In this document: piece by piece, positions 26,692 through 38,530 of the stretch
How the letters are laid out: each line of letters begins with the position of its first letter
How positions within the stretch are numbered: the first letter of the stretch is position 1
From: Buxus sempervirens
Lineage: Eukaryota > Streptophyta > Magnoliopsida > Buxales > Buxaceae
NCBI GenBank assembly: GCA_947561395.2
Contig: OX387187.1
Span: 43,755,253 to 43,819,252 of the forward strand
Direction: 5' to 3'
DNA length: 64,000 bases
Notes under the pieces: model-generated
The model's input: only the letters and a program-made list of their open reading frames with translations
Databases searched by the model: none
Told to the model about the DNA's origin: nothing
Made by a program: the position numbers and the translations under genes

Positions 26692-26998
26692 CTTTTGTGA
26701 ATCGCCAGAATTACTTTATTCAAATAGTTTTTTGTGAACCGCTTTGATCTACCATAATTGACAGGAATAGAATTGTCTGCAATTCTTGCTTGAATTGATT
26801 GTTGTTGAGGTGCTTCCAGGTTGATCATCCACGGCTATTATTTTTCTAAGTAAGCCCCACGCAAAACACTCATTAAAAAGTGAAACACATGAAAGCATCC
26901 CACTTATCCGGCAAGAATTCAAGAAAGTGAAATATGGTACATGTAGGAGTATGATGACGACGTGTAAGCATGTTGGACCAACAAGTCAATCAATTCAC
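26692..26998. other. Spacer after tRNA-Gly
   Basis: Nothing recognised beyond the immediate upstream region of the tRNA gene. Confidence 0.3.
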
Positions 26999-27218
26999 TT
27001 CCTGTGGATCCTTAATCTAGACCCCTTACGTGAACCCCTCTTCGGATCCTTCCATGTGTTCTATTTGAACAAAGATTTCAGAGCATAGGGATTAGGTGGG
27101 ACCCATGCCCATCCACCAATTTTGTCTGTAGCTTCCTCAGTCACTTTTGTCGTACAGTACACGTGGAGGGATCCAAGGAGGAGTTCACGTAAGGGGTCCA
27201 AATTAGGGATCACAGGAA
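26999..27218. mobile_element. MITE with ~63-bp terminal inverted repeats
   Basis: The left arm TTCCTGTGGATCCTTAATCT then CCCCTTACGTGAAC...GGATCC is mirrored by the right arm on the minus strand (TTCCTGTGATCCCTAATTTG, CCCCTTACGTGAAC, GGATCC). The element is 220 bases. Both arms contain an ACGTG core. No clear target duplication. Confidence 0.65.
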
Positions 27219-28473
27219 AGCGAACTGCAAATCTTCCAGCCCGAGGCTACATGTGATATGGCCTGGGGAGTCACCCAATCGGCTGTGGGCGTGGGCCCCG
27301 ATGTTTGTGTTTGCCTGTTTGGGCTTATGGTAGAGGTAATTCCTTTTCCGCGTGAAGAGAGGCAAAATCCGGGCCTTTTAGCTGTTGCTCGTATGACTGG
27401 AGGAGCATTTTCTGGCCTAGCAATTTTGATCTTTATTTCGAAATCCTAAAACCTTTTGTTAAATTTATTAGAATTTCTAAAAAAAACTATAAATTATTAT
27501 TATATTTAAATAAAATTAAAAAATGTGAGTTTATCACTAAAAAATAATTTTCTTTAAAACAACCATTTTATATAACAAAAAAAAAATTCATCTTTACAAT
27601 TTATAATAACGATATTATGTTCACTTATTTTTAAACCATGACCATATAAAACAAGCCATAATCCAATATTATATCTCTTAATAAAACCTAAAATTAATAT
27701 CCGGAGAACTTTCTAAAATAATTATTAGAAATCCATTAAAGAGAATACATAAGTTTTATTCCATGAATTAAAATTTTATTCCAAGAAAACACTAAGAAGC
27801 GCACAAAAATCTAAAACAATATTTATAAATTCATGAACAACAATATTAAGCTTTAAAAAACATTCCTTTTAATTCAATTATTTTTAACGCTTAAAAATTC
27901 AATAAAATAAAATTTTTAGGTTCCATGAAGGTAAAATCTCCACGTGAAATGCACCAGGCTTACTAAGTAATAAATTGCACGTGCCTCCAGCTAATAGATA
28001 ACTTTCAGTATGACGTGTTGCAAAGATGTGGCGGGGCACATGAGGATCACCACCTCCGGCTAAAGAAACAAGCGGCGCACTCTTCGAGGTTTGTGCGAAG
28101 GTAATTCGGTGTAATTGTTAGCAACATCAAGGTCATATAATTTATAATTAATGTACGTTTTCTACATGCGGCGATCCTTATCACTAGCTAATTCACTATC
28201 CAAGTATCCATACATGAGATCACACCGGTCACCAAAGGTCCAAGACTCCAAAGCACTCTGGTTTTTTAAAATATATCAAAAGTATTCCCATTTTACCCCT
28301 GTCAGCAACCTTTTGGAGCCGAGATTCCTCCCTCTCACGCTCTCAGCTCTGTCTTTTTAAGTTCCGAGTTATCTTCCTTTCCCTCCCTCTGTAAAACCCT
28401 AAAGCGTGCTCCTACTGTCTGTATGTCTTCCAGTTTTTGATCACTTTCTTCTTTCGATTTATCAAGCATCACG
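27219..28473 (+). promoter_or_regulatory. AT-rich spacer and promoter of the BAG7-like gene
   Basis: 27430-27930 is extremely AT-rich and featureless. The proximal part has several ACGT-core sites: CACGTG in TTGCACGTGCC near 27978, TCCACGTGAAA near 27940 and ATGACGTGTTG near 28010. Such sites bind bZIP factors. The last resembles, but does not match, the unfolded-protein-response element TGACGTGR (here TGACGTGT). The regulatory meaning is inference. Confidence 0.4.
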
Positions 28474-30424
28474 ATGAGCATGTTTAGGAGAATCGACATT
28501 TTCGAATCGTCGCCCCCTCTCTTCATCAGGGAAAGCTCCATTTTCAAACCCCGAGCCCTAACTTTAGCCCCATTTGCGGAAGAAGATGAGCTGGATTTTG
28601 CTCTCGATCTCTTAAACCCCAACCCTAATCCTCTCCCTCTACAATGTTTAGTCCTTCCGCCTTGCTCTCCCTTCGAAGTGTTCAACACTGCTACGGATCT
28701 CATCCAGATCGAGAAAACCCCGTTTTGTTCGTCTTACATGAGGGTCCAGCGGCGAAGCGGGGTCGATCATTGCTTACAGAGTCTCAGCGATCGGGTCTCT
28801 GCTCTCGAGCTTGGACTTGATCGAGTCGTGAATGCCAAGGCCAAGAATCGTGACCGGAAGTACACATGGACGGCGGAGATCAAGGATCCGGAGGAGAACG
28901 GCGTCGAACGCAAGTACAAATGCGTTGCGGAGATCAAAGGGGGGAAGAAGGACGGTGAGAATAACTACAAGTGGATCAGCGAGATCAAAGGAAAGGGGAA
29001 AGACGCTCCGTACTCTCAAACCTACACCTTCAAGGCCTCAACTTCTCCTACTGAAGAATGCAGCAAACCTGTCAAGTCCAAGAAGAAAGACTCGAAAAAC
29101 TCATCTGGCGGCACTCGTGCAATTCAGATTGAAGAACCCGTCGATCAAGGGGCTATCTTTCTGAGACAGGTAAGTTTCTTAACCAAAATAAACGGTTCAG
29201 ATTTTCTTGTAAGCGGAGGAATGTCTTGTGTTCCCACAGTGTCCACGTTATGCTCTGATAATTACCTTGTGACGTGTATGTTCTCTGTACATGATCGTAA
29301 CTTGGAAGGCTTTTGCGAAAAGAGTTGGAGCTGATGCCAATGGGAAGGGAAAGAAGAAGGAATTGTCACCCCAGGATGCGGCGATGTTGATACAGATGAG
29401 CTTTAGGGCTTATCTGATCCGTCGATCACAGGCCCTTCGTGCGCTTCGGGATCTGGCCATGAAGAAATCCAAGTTGAAGGAGCTGAGGCAGTTATTCAAC
29501 AACTTCTCTTATCGCCGGCGCATTGTTCATGATGCAGAGGAGCGGCAGAAGTTCTCTGAGAAGATCATTGTCCTTCTCATAGCTGTTGATCAAATAGAGG
29601 TATTATGATCTTCACGTCTTTCTAATTAAGCTAATGAAGGATGCTGCATTTGCTGTCTTCTCTTGGGAAGACCAAAATGCATAGGATAACTTATATGCAA
29701 TCGAGTAATTTTTAAGTGAAAATTTTCATCTGTGCTTTAATATTTTGAGTTCCAAAAGTATGCAATGCTTGCAAGTTATAATTTTGAAGGTTTGTTTAAT
29801 CTTCACTAGCAGTGTCCTTGGGAAACTGTTCCACAGAACAATACTAATTTTTATATTTTTGAAGGCCTTAAGAGATTTTCTTGACAGTTAGTCGAAGACA
29901 TTGTTTCCAAGGTCACTTTTTCCCAATCGAATGGGATTGATTTTGTTGTCCGAATCCAGGGGATCTCAATCAAAAAAACGAGAACTTGTCATTCCACCAG
30001 GCTTGTCTGATCTGCTGGTGTTCGTTGGTGTGTATTATTCAGAGGGTTCTTTACATTTAGCATTGTGTAAAATTTGTTTCAACTTTTTTTGTCACAGAGG
30101 ATGCTCAATTTTCAGTTGTGTTGCCAGTTCTTGCTGGAAATGGGGATATTTTTAAAAAATATTTCTTTCATATGTGCTAATTTGGAAAAAATTTCTCAGG
30201 GAGCTGATATTATGGTTCGTGCGGCAAAGCGGTCGATGGTGGATGAGCTGGAGGCAATGCTGGATGTGGTTGATCCCCAGCCTCCTGGGAAGTTTGGTTC
30301 AATGAGGAGGAGGAAGTTTGATCTGCCTGAGGGAGGCATCCAGAAGGAAATTGCAGCAGGTGTGGCAGAGGTGGTCCAAATGATCAACCAACAGGAGAAT
30401 GGAAGTTTCGAAGTCTGTCTGTGA
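28474..30424 (+). CDS. BAG7: BAG family molecular chaperone regulator 7-like (IQ + BAG domains)
   Basis: Three exons in phase 0: 28474-29169, 29309-29599 and 30200-30424, 403 aa. BAG proteins bind the Hsp70 ATPase domain through a three-helix BAG domain; Arabidopsis BAG7 is the ER/UPR-linked member. The N-terminus MSMFRRIDIFESS...LIRESSIFKP and DELDFALDLLNP match BAG7. Residues 133-200 hold three imperfect copies of KYxWxAEIK-type segments rich in Lys. An IQ calmodulin motif lies at 260-271 (IQMSFRAYLIRR). It leads into the BAG domain (about 272-360), which ends with KRSMVDELEAMLDVVDPQPPGK. The exon 2 acceptor is an unusual GGAAG|GCT, the only site that avoids an upstream in-frame stop at 29270. 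Length is slightly under Arabidopsis BAG7. I see no clear signal peptide. Confidence 0.92.
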
Positions 30425-32109
30425 GGAGGACGCTCTGAGTGTGGCTGATAACCCCTTCTTGATATGTCGTTTGTAATCTTAAGGCGTGTGTGTGTGTTAA
30501 TCCCGAAATATGTAGTAGGTGTGAGCTCACCACAATTTGTTAGAACTCTTTGGAGAAGCAATAGTCTATGGACTCACTGGCTTTCACCCTATCAGGTAGA
30601 ATTCTTTGGGTTTATCTCCAGATCATCGTAGGTTTTGAATGTGGTTAAGACAATTGAAAAGAACAAAAAAATTAATATCGTGATAACTTATTTCTGTAGT
30701 TTTTAATTGGGGCAATTCCTTCATGCATGTTTTTCATCGATTTGCATGTGGCTTTTTCTTTATACTGCGTTTTTTTTCCTATCTTTGATTGGTAGAAATG
30801 CAGTTTTTTTTTTTAATCTTTAGTTTGTTTTGGACGAGTTAAACTTAAAATATTTTCCATTATGATGGTCATTATCATTTCTGTAAACAAGTGATTAGAA
30901 AATTCAGCTTCTGCATGTCCAGTTGTCCATACATTCCTATCAGTTTTCAGGAAGAGGGCATGGAATTTAAGTAACGGCAAAGGGAACCAACCTTGATGGC
31001 AACATGGGCCTTCTGCTGGAGCTTTTCATGACAGAGACGTATATTTTGGAGAGCTGGACGTGGATCTTCATGGTACCGGGAAAGTGATGGATGCGGTATG
31101 CGAAAAGTATTCGCGTTTCTGGTATCTAAAATTTTTCCGATTCCGGTGGCTACTGAATTGTATACCATCAGATACCCACTGGATTCTGTAGGGGTGGGGA
31201 TGGGTCTGTAACTAGGCGGGTTGGGCTCAACCTTAACTTGTCTTGAACCCTGTTTACGTTGTTTTACCAAGTCCTATCCATTAGGAGCGTGCAGCGGGGT
31301 TGCCTCTTTAACCCATCTTATTGCCATCCCTATCTAAGGGATATGGGGATGGCTTTTGGTTTAACCCGAAAACCGAAAGCGCAGAAGTTATGTTATACTG
31401 AAACACCATGAAAGAAAGGCAGATTAGATTTTGTTGTTCTTCAATCGTGGAACTGCAAAATGAAATAAGAGAAGGAAGAAACCGTTGAGAGATACGGAGA
31501 TTTGTGGGGTTGGGGGATCGAACTCCAGCGAAACTAATGGCACACAGTCAGGTGTCATTCTGTCAATTTCTCGGTGATTCTGCGACGTGCACGTGCAGTG
31601 CTGAATCTCGATCATAGGAAAAACCAAAAAAGGCAGATTAAAGAGGAAAGAGAGAGAGATAGAGGAGATGTTTCGAGGAAATTTCCACGAAGAAACCTTG
31701 GATGGATTAGTACACAGTCGAAGCAGAGTTATTTGGGTACCACCGGCATGCTCGTAGCGGAAACACGTCTGCGAACATTAGGCTGTCATGCCACGGCTGC
31801 AACCTTGTGCACGTCAGAGATTGTCCCTCGTAGGAATCTAGAGAAATAATCCTGGTGGTGATGATAAACACCATTTCTCTTGACGGTTTTGCAAAATTCT
31901 GGTGCGCTAAATACTGAAATGGTAAACAAAGTTTGATGTGTATCACCTCGTTTGAGCAGTTTTGCGGTGGCTGAGGAATGAGGATGACATTGGATTTTCC
32001 CTCACACCGGCGGGAAAGATTGTCTGATTTTCTGCCTGTATAAGGTGTGGACTTTTGATTACACATTTACGCCACTAAAATTTCTTTTTATTTTATAGAA
32101 AAAGGTATA
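30425..32109. other. Intergenic region downstream of BAG7-like gene
   Basis: No supported gene. A minus-strand frame at 30947-31270 and a plus-strand frame at 31574-31849 are open but match nothing I know. A possible hAT-type MITE lies near 31189-31336 (TAGGGGTGGGGATGGG against TAGGGATGGCAATAAG on the minus strand), weakly supported. Confidence 0.3.
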
Positions 32110-32490
32110 TTTATTAATTATAATTAGCTTGATACAGACCCGGGGTTGAACGACCTGATGAGTCATCCATTACCACCCCTCTCAACGACACACGGACGTC
32201 ATTCAGCCAACGAGGAAAACACTTCACAGCAAAATTTGCCACTCTATCAGCTACCATATTGGCCTCTCTGAACACACTGACCACCCGAACAGATAAGAAC
32301 AAACGACGCATGGATCTGGCTTCTTCTACGAGGTTGTAGATCTTCCCGGGGGAGAATAATCATTGCAAAGATAGTTCACGATTAACCTTGAATCACTTTC
32401 AACCATCAACCTATTGCAGTTTAAGAATAACGCCAATCGGATTCCTTCAACAAGGGCATGGGCCTTTGCAGCAATGGAGTTTGTGGCGTA
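32110..32490 (-). pseudogene. LINE RNase H-domain fragment with frameshift
   Basis: The minus strand reads SIAAKAHALVEGIRLALFLN, then MVESDSRLIVNYL, then after a one-base shift in a C run near 32350 PGKIYNLVEEARSMRRL and FREANMVADRVANFA. This is the RVT_3-type RNase H domain of plant L1-like elements, with the catalytic ESDS and the terminal ADxxANFA motif. It is a dead, 5'-truncated copy. Confidence 0.8.
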
Positions 32491-33620
32491 TCAACAAAAG
32501 GGTTTGGGTACATACCTGATAACAGTATTACCATAACTTAATACGAGATCCCTGGATCTTTTAGGATAGGAACATCGGTCTACGATCTTTCTATCCAGCT
32601 CTAGTTTTTTCTAGTGTATTCTTGACAACAATTTTGGGATTCTTATTTATACTTCATCTCTATCTTTAATTATTTTGCACACTACCATAATAAAATGGAT
32701 CGGTCAACCACACATGAGACCCATACCACCCACAAGACAACAAGAACTTGTAACGTAATCTGTAAATCAAATGGATTAATTGTATATAGCTATAGCATTC
32801 CATTTGTTTCATGTTGCATTTATTGTGGCGTATCAATGGAGTGTAACCTCACACATGGTCGAAAGAACACAAAATACACAGCATATCAATGTGGATTTTA
32901 GCTAAATTTTGTATGAATTTTTTTTTGGGGGGATTTGGGGCCATCGCCAACTAAAATATAACAAACACTTAGCTACAATTTCATCCGTTCAGATCCTGTG
33001 GAGTTCCTATCTACACTTTTATTTAGAAATTGTTCCAAGCACCATCCAATTTTTACATCATGTACTCCTTTTTTTTTATACACATGTCAATATATTGTGG
33101 AGACTCCAAATTAAAATGCAAATAAAAGCAACACAGGATCTTAATTTAAACATTTTCACCAAAAGCTGACGATTTTAGCTTTGATCTTCACTATGGCATG
33201 AGTCGGGCCTGCATGAACCATGGATAATAGACTTGGATTTATATATATGAATGTACCGTTATCCATGCGACATTGAGGGCAACAAGGAAAGCCAGCAACT
33301 GTTTGACTGTTGCTTAAACCAGGAAATACGTCTTAAACGTTATTGTTTATTTATTTTATTTTAATAAATATCTAAGCGTTTACTTATATTATATAAACAA
33401 AATTTTCAGTTGTTACATTTTGTTGCTCCCTTTTTTTTCCCCCAAATTGTCCCTAAAGTATGAAGGAATGGTAACGGGTGGGTTTTGACCAACTCTAACC
33501 TGCTCATATAAGTGTTTAGCACATGGTTTGAGGCCTCACTCATGCGGTAGAAATTTTGTTCATATCAGCAGTTTTTGTCGTAGTGCTTATTATATTCCAT
33601 AGTGATGTTTGTTTCGTCCT
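32491..33620. other. Intergenic, no feature recognised
   Basis: AT-rich DNA with only short unrelated open frames. Confidence 0.3.
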
Positions 33621-33623
33621 TAA

Positions 33624-34600
33624 GTCTATGTTTGTTTCACCGAAAATTGGGGGAACAAAATATTTTCCTGAATTTAAACATTTTCCGGTTGTTTGTTTCA
33701 TGGAAAATTAAAAAAAGAGCAGAAAATATTTTCAAATACACCAGTAAAAGGTTGGAAAATAACTTCCGCCAATTTATTTTCCGTCGCGGAAAAAAGGCAT
33801 CGAGAACAAGCTCGATACCTTCAGTTAACGTTTCTGACATGGCTTCAAACTTCGTTTGTCCCCGTTCCTTGATCAAGCACTAAAACTGCCATTTTTGTCT
33901 GGAATCAGCTTCCATGGAGCTTCCAGTAGCTCTCTTGTCTACTTCTCTTCGATCCTCTTTGCCTTCTTCATCTTTGAGTCAACCTATTGTGTTGTTCGAT
34001 CAGATGCGCTGCGTAGATTGATCATCTAGGTTTTCGTGGAGTGTTGCCAATGGTGTAGAGCCGAGGAAAGTAATCAAGGTTTCTGTGAGGTCAAGCTTGG
34101 ATATGGCGGGTCCGGTTCTCAAACAAGTAACGGAGATGAGCAAAGACACGTTCTGGCCCCCGCCCTGTATCTGCTGGAGCCTAATGCTGGAAGAACGGTT
34201 GGAGCCTGTACAGATCTTTGCCATGTGTCCCTAATTTATTATTTACTACAACCAAATTAATAACTGCACACGAGTTATTGACGTAATTGTTGAACATCTT
34301 CTCCTTCACCCACGACTCCGTTGCTTCTCGGGATTTTGGTTGGTGGTTTTTGTAAATTTGATACAGTTCAACTTTACTTCTGATATATTTAAAAGTTTAG
34401 GGATTACAATATAATATTAACTTTTCACCTTTCCCTTATTTTTTAAATTTTATTTTAATTCCACCCTTTAAGCCTGCCTGATAGAAAGTTCGTGAAAATT
34501 ATCTTCATTTTACATCCAAACATACAAAAAAAAAAACAGAAGATGGAAATTTTTTTTTTTGAAAAAACAGAAAATATTTTCCACTGAAACAAACAAAGCC
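33624..34600. mobile_element. TAA-flanked TIR element carrying a thioredoxin f fragment (Pack-type)
   Basis: The left end GTCTATGTTTGTTTCACCGA and the right end read on the minus strand (GGCTTTGTTTGTTTCAGTGG) are terminal inverted repeats continuing into GGAAAATATTTTC-type subterminal blocks. TAA flanks both ends (33621-33623, 34601-34603), as in PIF/Harbinger/Tourist insertions. The 977-bp element has no transposase. Its middle (33914-34230) is a copy of the 5' coding part of a thioredoxin f gene, with higher GC than the element arms. Confidence 0.68.
33914..34230 (+). pseudogene. Captured 5' fragment of plastid thioredoxin f
   Basis: From the ATG at 33914 a Ser-rich, transit-peptide-like stretch (MELPVALLSTSLRSS...) reaches RCVD and an in-frame TGA at about 34019. 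The same frame continues through SSRFSWSVANGVEPRKVIK, then VSVRSSLDMAGP and VTEMSKDTFWP. Plant thioredoxin f has the same order at the end of its transit peptide and start of its domain (VSVRSSLE-AGP-...-VTEV-KDTFWPIV). About three residues between AGP and VTE are lost, and the homology decays after 34160. The WCGPC active site is absent. It is not functional as a thioredoxin. Confidence 0.7.
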
Positions 34601-34603
34601 TAA

Positions 34604-36520
34604 ATTTATCAACATGACCGAAATTTTTTGCTCGTACCGATCCAATTTAACTGGTTGCTTTCAATTGGTATAAGTAAAAATTTTCTTATGGCGGTAAGTT
34701 TAAGGCATAAAAAATGAGTGGAACCAGCCCTTGTTTCATTAATTTTAGTTCAATTTTGATGGGCATTAATGAGAATTTCATTTATTTAGTAAATTTAGAG
34801 GTAATGTTGGTGGAACAAGACTCTGCCGCCAATTTTGGGTCAATTTAGGCAAATATATACACGCGATTATCTGTGAGCCATATATGTGTATAATTGTATT
34901 TGTATATAGCGTCCGTGTCTCTCTAGCCTCCCAGATGGAGTGTCGTGTTCCTAAAAAAAATTATTATTGTAGAGTTGGGATCCTTTATGAAGCTTTAGCC
35001 TTTAGATTGTCAAAAATAAATAAGAAATGACGCAGCAGCACCCTAATGTACAGTGCGCTACACCATACCAGCATCTAACGGAGCAGTAGTCAACCTGCTC
35101 ATCAATATGAGCCGTCGTCCTCGTCGACTTTATTGCCCAAATCTTAGAGGTGCAGTGGCATTAATAAGGCGCCGCACATCGGATCAAATAGTCAAAGATT
35201 GATGCATCAATGTCAAAGATTGATGCATATCGAGTCTTTCCAATGCGTAGGACATAGGCAATCAATCTCTTGTATGGGCAGCAAGGCCTAACTTCAGCCT
35301 TAAATGTTTTTATTTTCGGTTTCAAAGGGCATGCGTCAGCGTAATACTCCAGATCCAGGCCCCGCTACACATCAATAGGCTTATGAGGGCTCACACTGAG
35401 TCTTGACAAATCCGAGTCTACCCCACCCAATTTTTGTGCTCGAAAGTCTGGACCCAATCTACCCCCAAAATTTTATTTCTTGTATTTATAAGCATACAAA
35501 ATGAATTTGTGTTATATATGTATTTGTATGCGCGCGCGCACACAATGAAACGTATACATAAGTAGGTAATAGGTATGCGTGTGTGGATATATTGCGGAAG
35601 ACTAAAATAGGCTTGGAGAGGTCTCACTTGGCTTGTAATTTTTCTAGGGTTTCTCTTTCATAAGCCTAAAATAGCAAAGCGCATAAGGATTCAAGTTTAA
35701 AAGACGGATGAAAAGACAGTACTTTGAATGGCAGCGGCAGGTGCTCCTCGCTCTGGTGGACTGAAGTGGCATCTTCTCGATCGTTGGCTGCAAAGAATCT
35801 CGCCGTGTTTATGATATAAAAATACATTATCTGAACTCAAAACTTAATGAAATTACGTATTCTATACCTTCCTCCGTAGGAGTTAGATTGTGAAGAGACC
35901 AGCCTAAGATTTAACTCTCATGTTCGGATACATTGAGAGAGACGGAACCGTTAGATAAAGACCGGAGATGATACGAGCCAGACAGCAGCATTGAATCAAT
36001 CGCGTCACAACGAGCAAAAGGACTGAAAATCTTAGAGCAGCTGTGGTCCCCTTCTCTGCTCTCCTCTGAGTCTCTGACTACGATTTTCGCCGGTACCGAA
36101 TCCCCCCTCTTGTCCGGATTTTCGCGGCAAATATCCTCTGTTCGTCTATCCGGAAAGACGGATACAAAAACATTAAAGTATAAGAAAGCTGCAGTAAAAT
36201 ACGGAGTTGGATGATCACCCATCAATAATTGTGGACTGAAACGATAGCGGATAGCCAATCGATAGATCCATATTCCCAAATTCCAATTCCTCATAATTCG
36301 TATGTATTTTTAAAACGAAAGGTATATAAGTTTTTTCCTTTATATTTCCTATAAAAATTATGTGCTTTTATATAATAATAAATAAGAAAAAGGTGTCCTT
36401 TTGCTGTAGATCAAGATATGCCCAACAATAATCTCTTAAACGATTAACGAAATTTGTTTGAGGTTAACCCTTTATGTCATTGGAAGAATGTATTTGAAAC
36501 TAAACTTTACTATATATATA
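34604..36520. other. Intergenic region
   Basis: No gene recognised. A short near-duplicate TCAAAGATTGATGCAT occurs twice at 35192-35229. A minus-strand frame of 127 codons (35911-36294) is unmatched and is not called as a gene. Confidence 0.3.
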
Positions 36521-36690
36521 TATTTTTTTGGAACACGGGGTATCTAAATTGCTTACCGATTAATCCATGCAAGATCCTGCAACTCACATAGCTCAGGTAA
36601 GTTTAAGATTAATAAGCGTTATACAGATAGCCTCAAAGAATTGATAGCACCTAAGACGTTTTGAACCTAGGACGTTGGAATGAACACATG
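36521..36690 (-). mobile_element. tRNA-derived SINE, 5'-truncated copy
   Basis: On the plus strand it runs TTTTTTTGGAACACGGGGTA...GATCCTGCAA...AGACGTTTTGAACCTAGG. The minus strand therefore has a box B-like GGTTCAAAACG and ends in A-rich sequence. The same order is found at 50305-50525, where the head is also present. Confidence 0.5.
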
Positions 36691-36743
36691 TCAATACACA
36701 TGCCATATATTAATATAATTATACGGTAGTCCAAAGGTTTAAG

Positions 36744-37130
36744 GGAAATTTAATTTTTAGTGGTATTTTATCAAACTATTTAAGATTTAATTGGTAAAGT
36801 TTTGAGTTTTAACTTTTAGTACATCTATCAAAATAATTAATTTTTAATGTCATTTCATTATTATAAATCAACTATTCAAAAAATGCCCTTACGTCACTTA
36901 TCCAAATGACTTGTACAAGTTTAAAATGGCTTGTACAAATCAATTTATTGCTTGTACAAGTCTCGGAAGTAAATTGTATAAGGGTATTTTTGGAAGAATT
37001 TATCCATTATCGTGAAATGGCATTAAAAATTAATTATTTTGATAAAAGTGTATTAAAAGTTAAAATTTAAAACTTTACCGACTAAATCTTAAATAATTTA
37101 ATAAAGTATCACTAAAAGTTAAATTTCCCC
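36744..37130. mobile_element. Mutator-like MITE, copy 1
   Basis: The ends GGAAATTTAATTTTTAGTGG and GGGGAAATTTAACTTTTAGTG (minus strand) start long inverted arms of about 150 bases that include GGTAAAGTTTT and TTTTAACTTTTA. AGGTTTAAG lies directly on both sides (36735-36743 and 37131-37139), a perfect 9-bp target duplication as made by Mutator-type transposases. Non-coding, 387 bp. Confidence 0.82.
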
Positions 37131-37139
37131 AGGTTTAAG

Positions 37140-38330
37140 GTACGCCAGACCCATCCCGTCCAATTTGAGTTTATACATTTTATGCCTATTTAACCTCCCA
37201 TTTTGCAGCCTGAGCTGATGACCGCTTAAGGGTATTGCGGTAAGGTAGCTTAACCGGAAGGACGGGCTTGAATGGTAATTAACCCGTCCCTTGTATTTGG
37301 AATCCTGCCTAGTTATAGGCACTAGGGAGGGACGACTGGAGAGGTCTCCAAGAAAATCGTGTAATAAAAGAAAGCTAGGAAAAATATTGTCAATCTTATC
37401 TTAATAATGGCATTTGTTTACAGAGTTCTGGTGCGGATTAGATATCAGAATTTAGAAGAGAAAATCCAGTGAAAGAATAAGGGAGTAGATGACATGAGAC
37501 GACGCGCCTATGCCCGGTGTTTCACTGAACTATACTGGGGCTTGGTGTTCCAAACAAAAAAAAAAAAAGGTCAGAGATGGCTACAGCTGAAGGCTCCACA
37601 TTCCAAGATCCTTATTTTTAGATCCTCCATCTCCGCTTCCTCTCTTTCTTTCGTCTTCGTCTTCGTCCCTCTTTTTAACCCTGTACTCTCTCTCTCTCAC
37701 ACTCTTTTTTTTTGTTTGAAAAGAAATTTAATTTCTACTTTTGTTGTCGCATGCGAACTCCTCGGTCAGCCGACGCCACGACCTCCGTGCCTTGAGACGT
37801 GCCAAAAATTTTCAAAGGGCTACAAGATCTTTTTCTTTTTCTACGCATGCTTAATCTTTCAAAAGTAATAAATAAGTAGCTTATGAGTAGCATTGTACGA
37901 GAAGGAAAAAAGACGTAAGAGATTCTATTTCATTAAAATCCATTATTTCTAATGCGTTGTATGAAATGATTCATAGAGGGAGAGAGACATTGAGATTTGA
38001 GAGAACCCCCATTCCCTAATCCCCATCTTTAATTAAACTTGCTAGATTCCAATCAATGTAAAACAATAGTTGGTAACAGTGGTAGCCTCGTTAATAGTAC
38101 CTTACCCTTCAAAAAATTTCATTTTGTCGCCCACACCAAAAGAACTCCCACAAAATTGCTCTCATCTAAGAGGTGGTAACCTAGTTTTACCAGCTGGCTC
38201 GCTAGTTATCTAATCTTGTAAGTTGGCCAGTTTTTTACGTTTTTAAATTAACTAATAAGTTGGACAGTTGTTCAGAGTTATCATGTTTACCTTAATCCAT
38301 TTCTTCCTTATTCTCACCTGTGTTTAACAT
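37140..38330. other. Intergenic region
   Basis: A CT-rich stretch at 37620-37720 and A/T runs; no gene or strong repeat recognised. Confidence 0.3.
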
Positions 38331-38336
38331 TGCTTT

Positions 38337-38530
38337 GTGCTTTTGTACCTTTTAGACCGTGGTGGTGGATTAATAAGTTGTACCTTTTGCGGGTTAACTG
38401 TTAATGAATTAAATCTGCTACATTTTCATTTCTTACTTCTAAAGAAAATAGAAATCCGTCACATAATCAGGGAAGCCAATACTTTAGCAGACATGCCGGC
38501 AAATTTTGCAATAGAACAATATTTATGTTT
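38337..38530 (+). pseudogene. LINE RNase H tail, third copy
   Basis: The plus strand reads KKIEIRHIIREANTLADMPA then NFAIE, the same terminal RNase H motif as at 19227 and 32110, here on the opposite strand. The upstream part is decayed. It is followed by a GC-rich repeat (GGCGGCACCGGCGGCGTG near 38565) that probably belongs to another element. Confidence 0.6.

Noticed and set aside
28335-28703. 122-codon antisense frame over the BAG7 start
   Set aside because: Antisense shadow of BAG7 exon 1 and leader; sequence is low-complexity basic.
30947-31270. 107-codon minus-strand frame downstream of BAG7
   Set aside because: No match to known families; the repeat-like words around 31190-31336 suggest transposon debris.
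35911-36294. 127-codon open frame on the minus strand
   Set aside because: No recognisable family, no intron support, no flanking promoter signs; composition looks like chance in a GC-richer patch.
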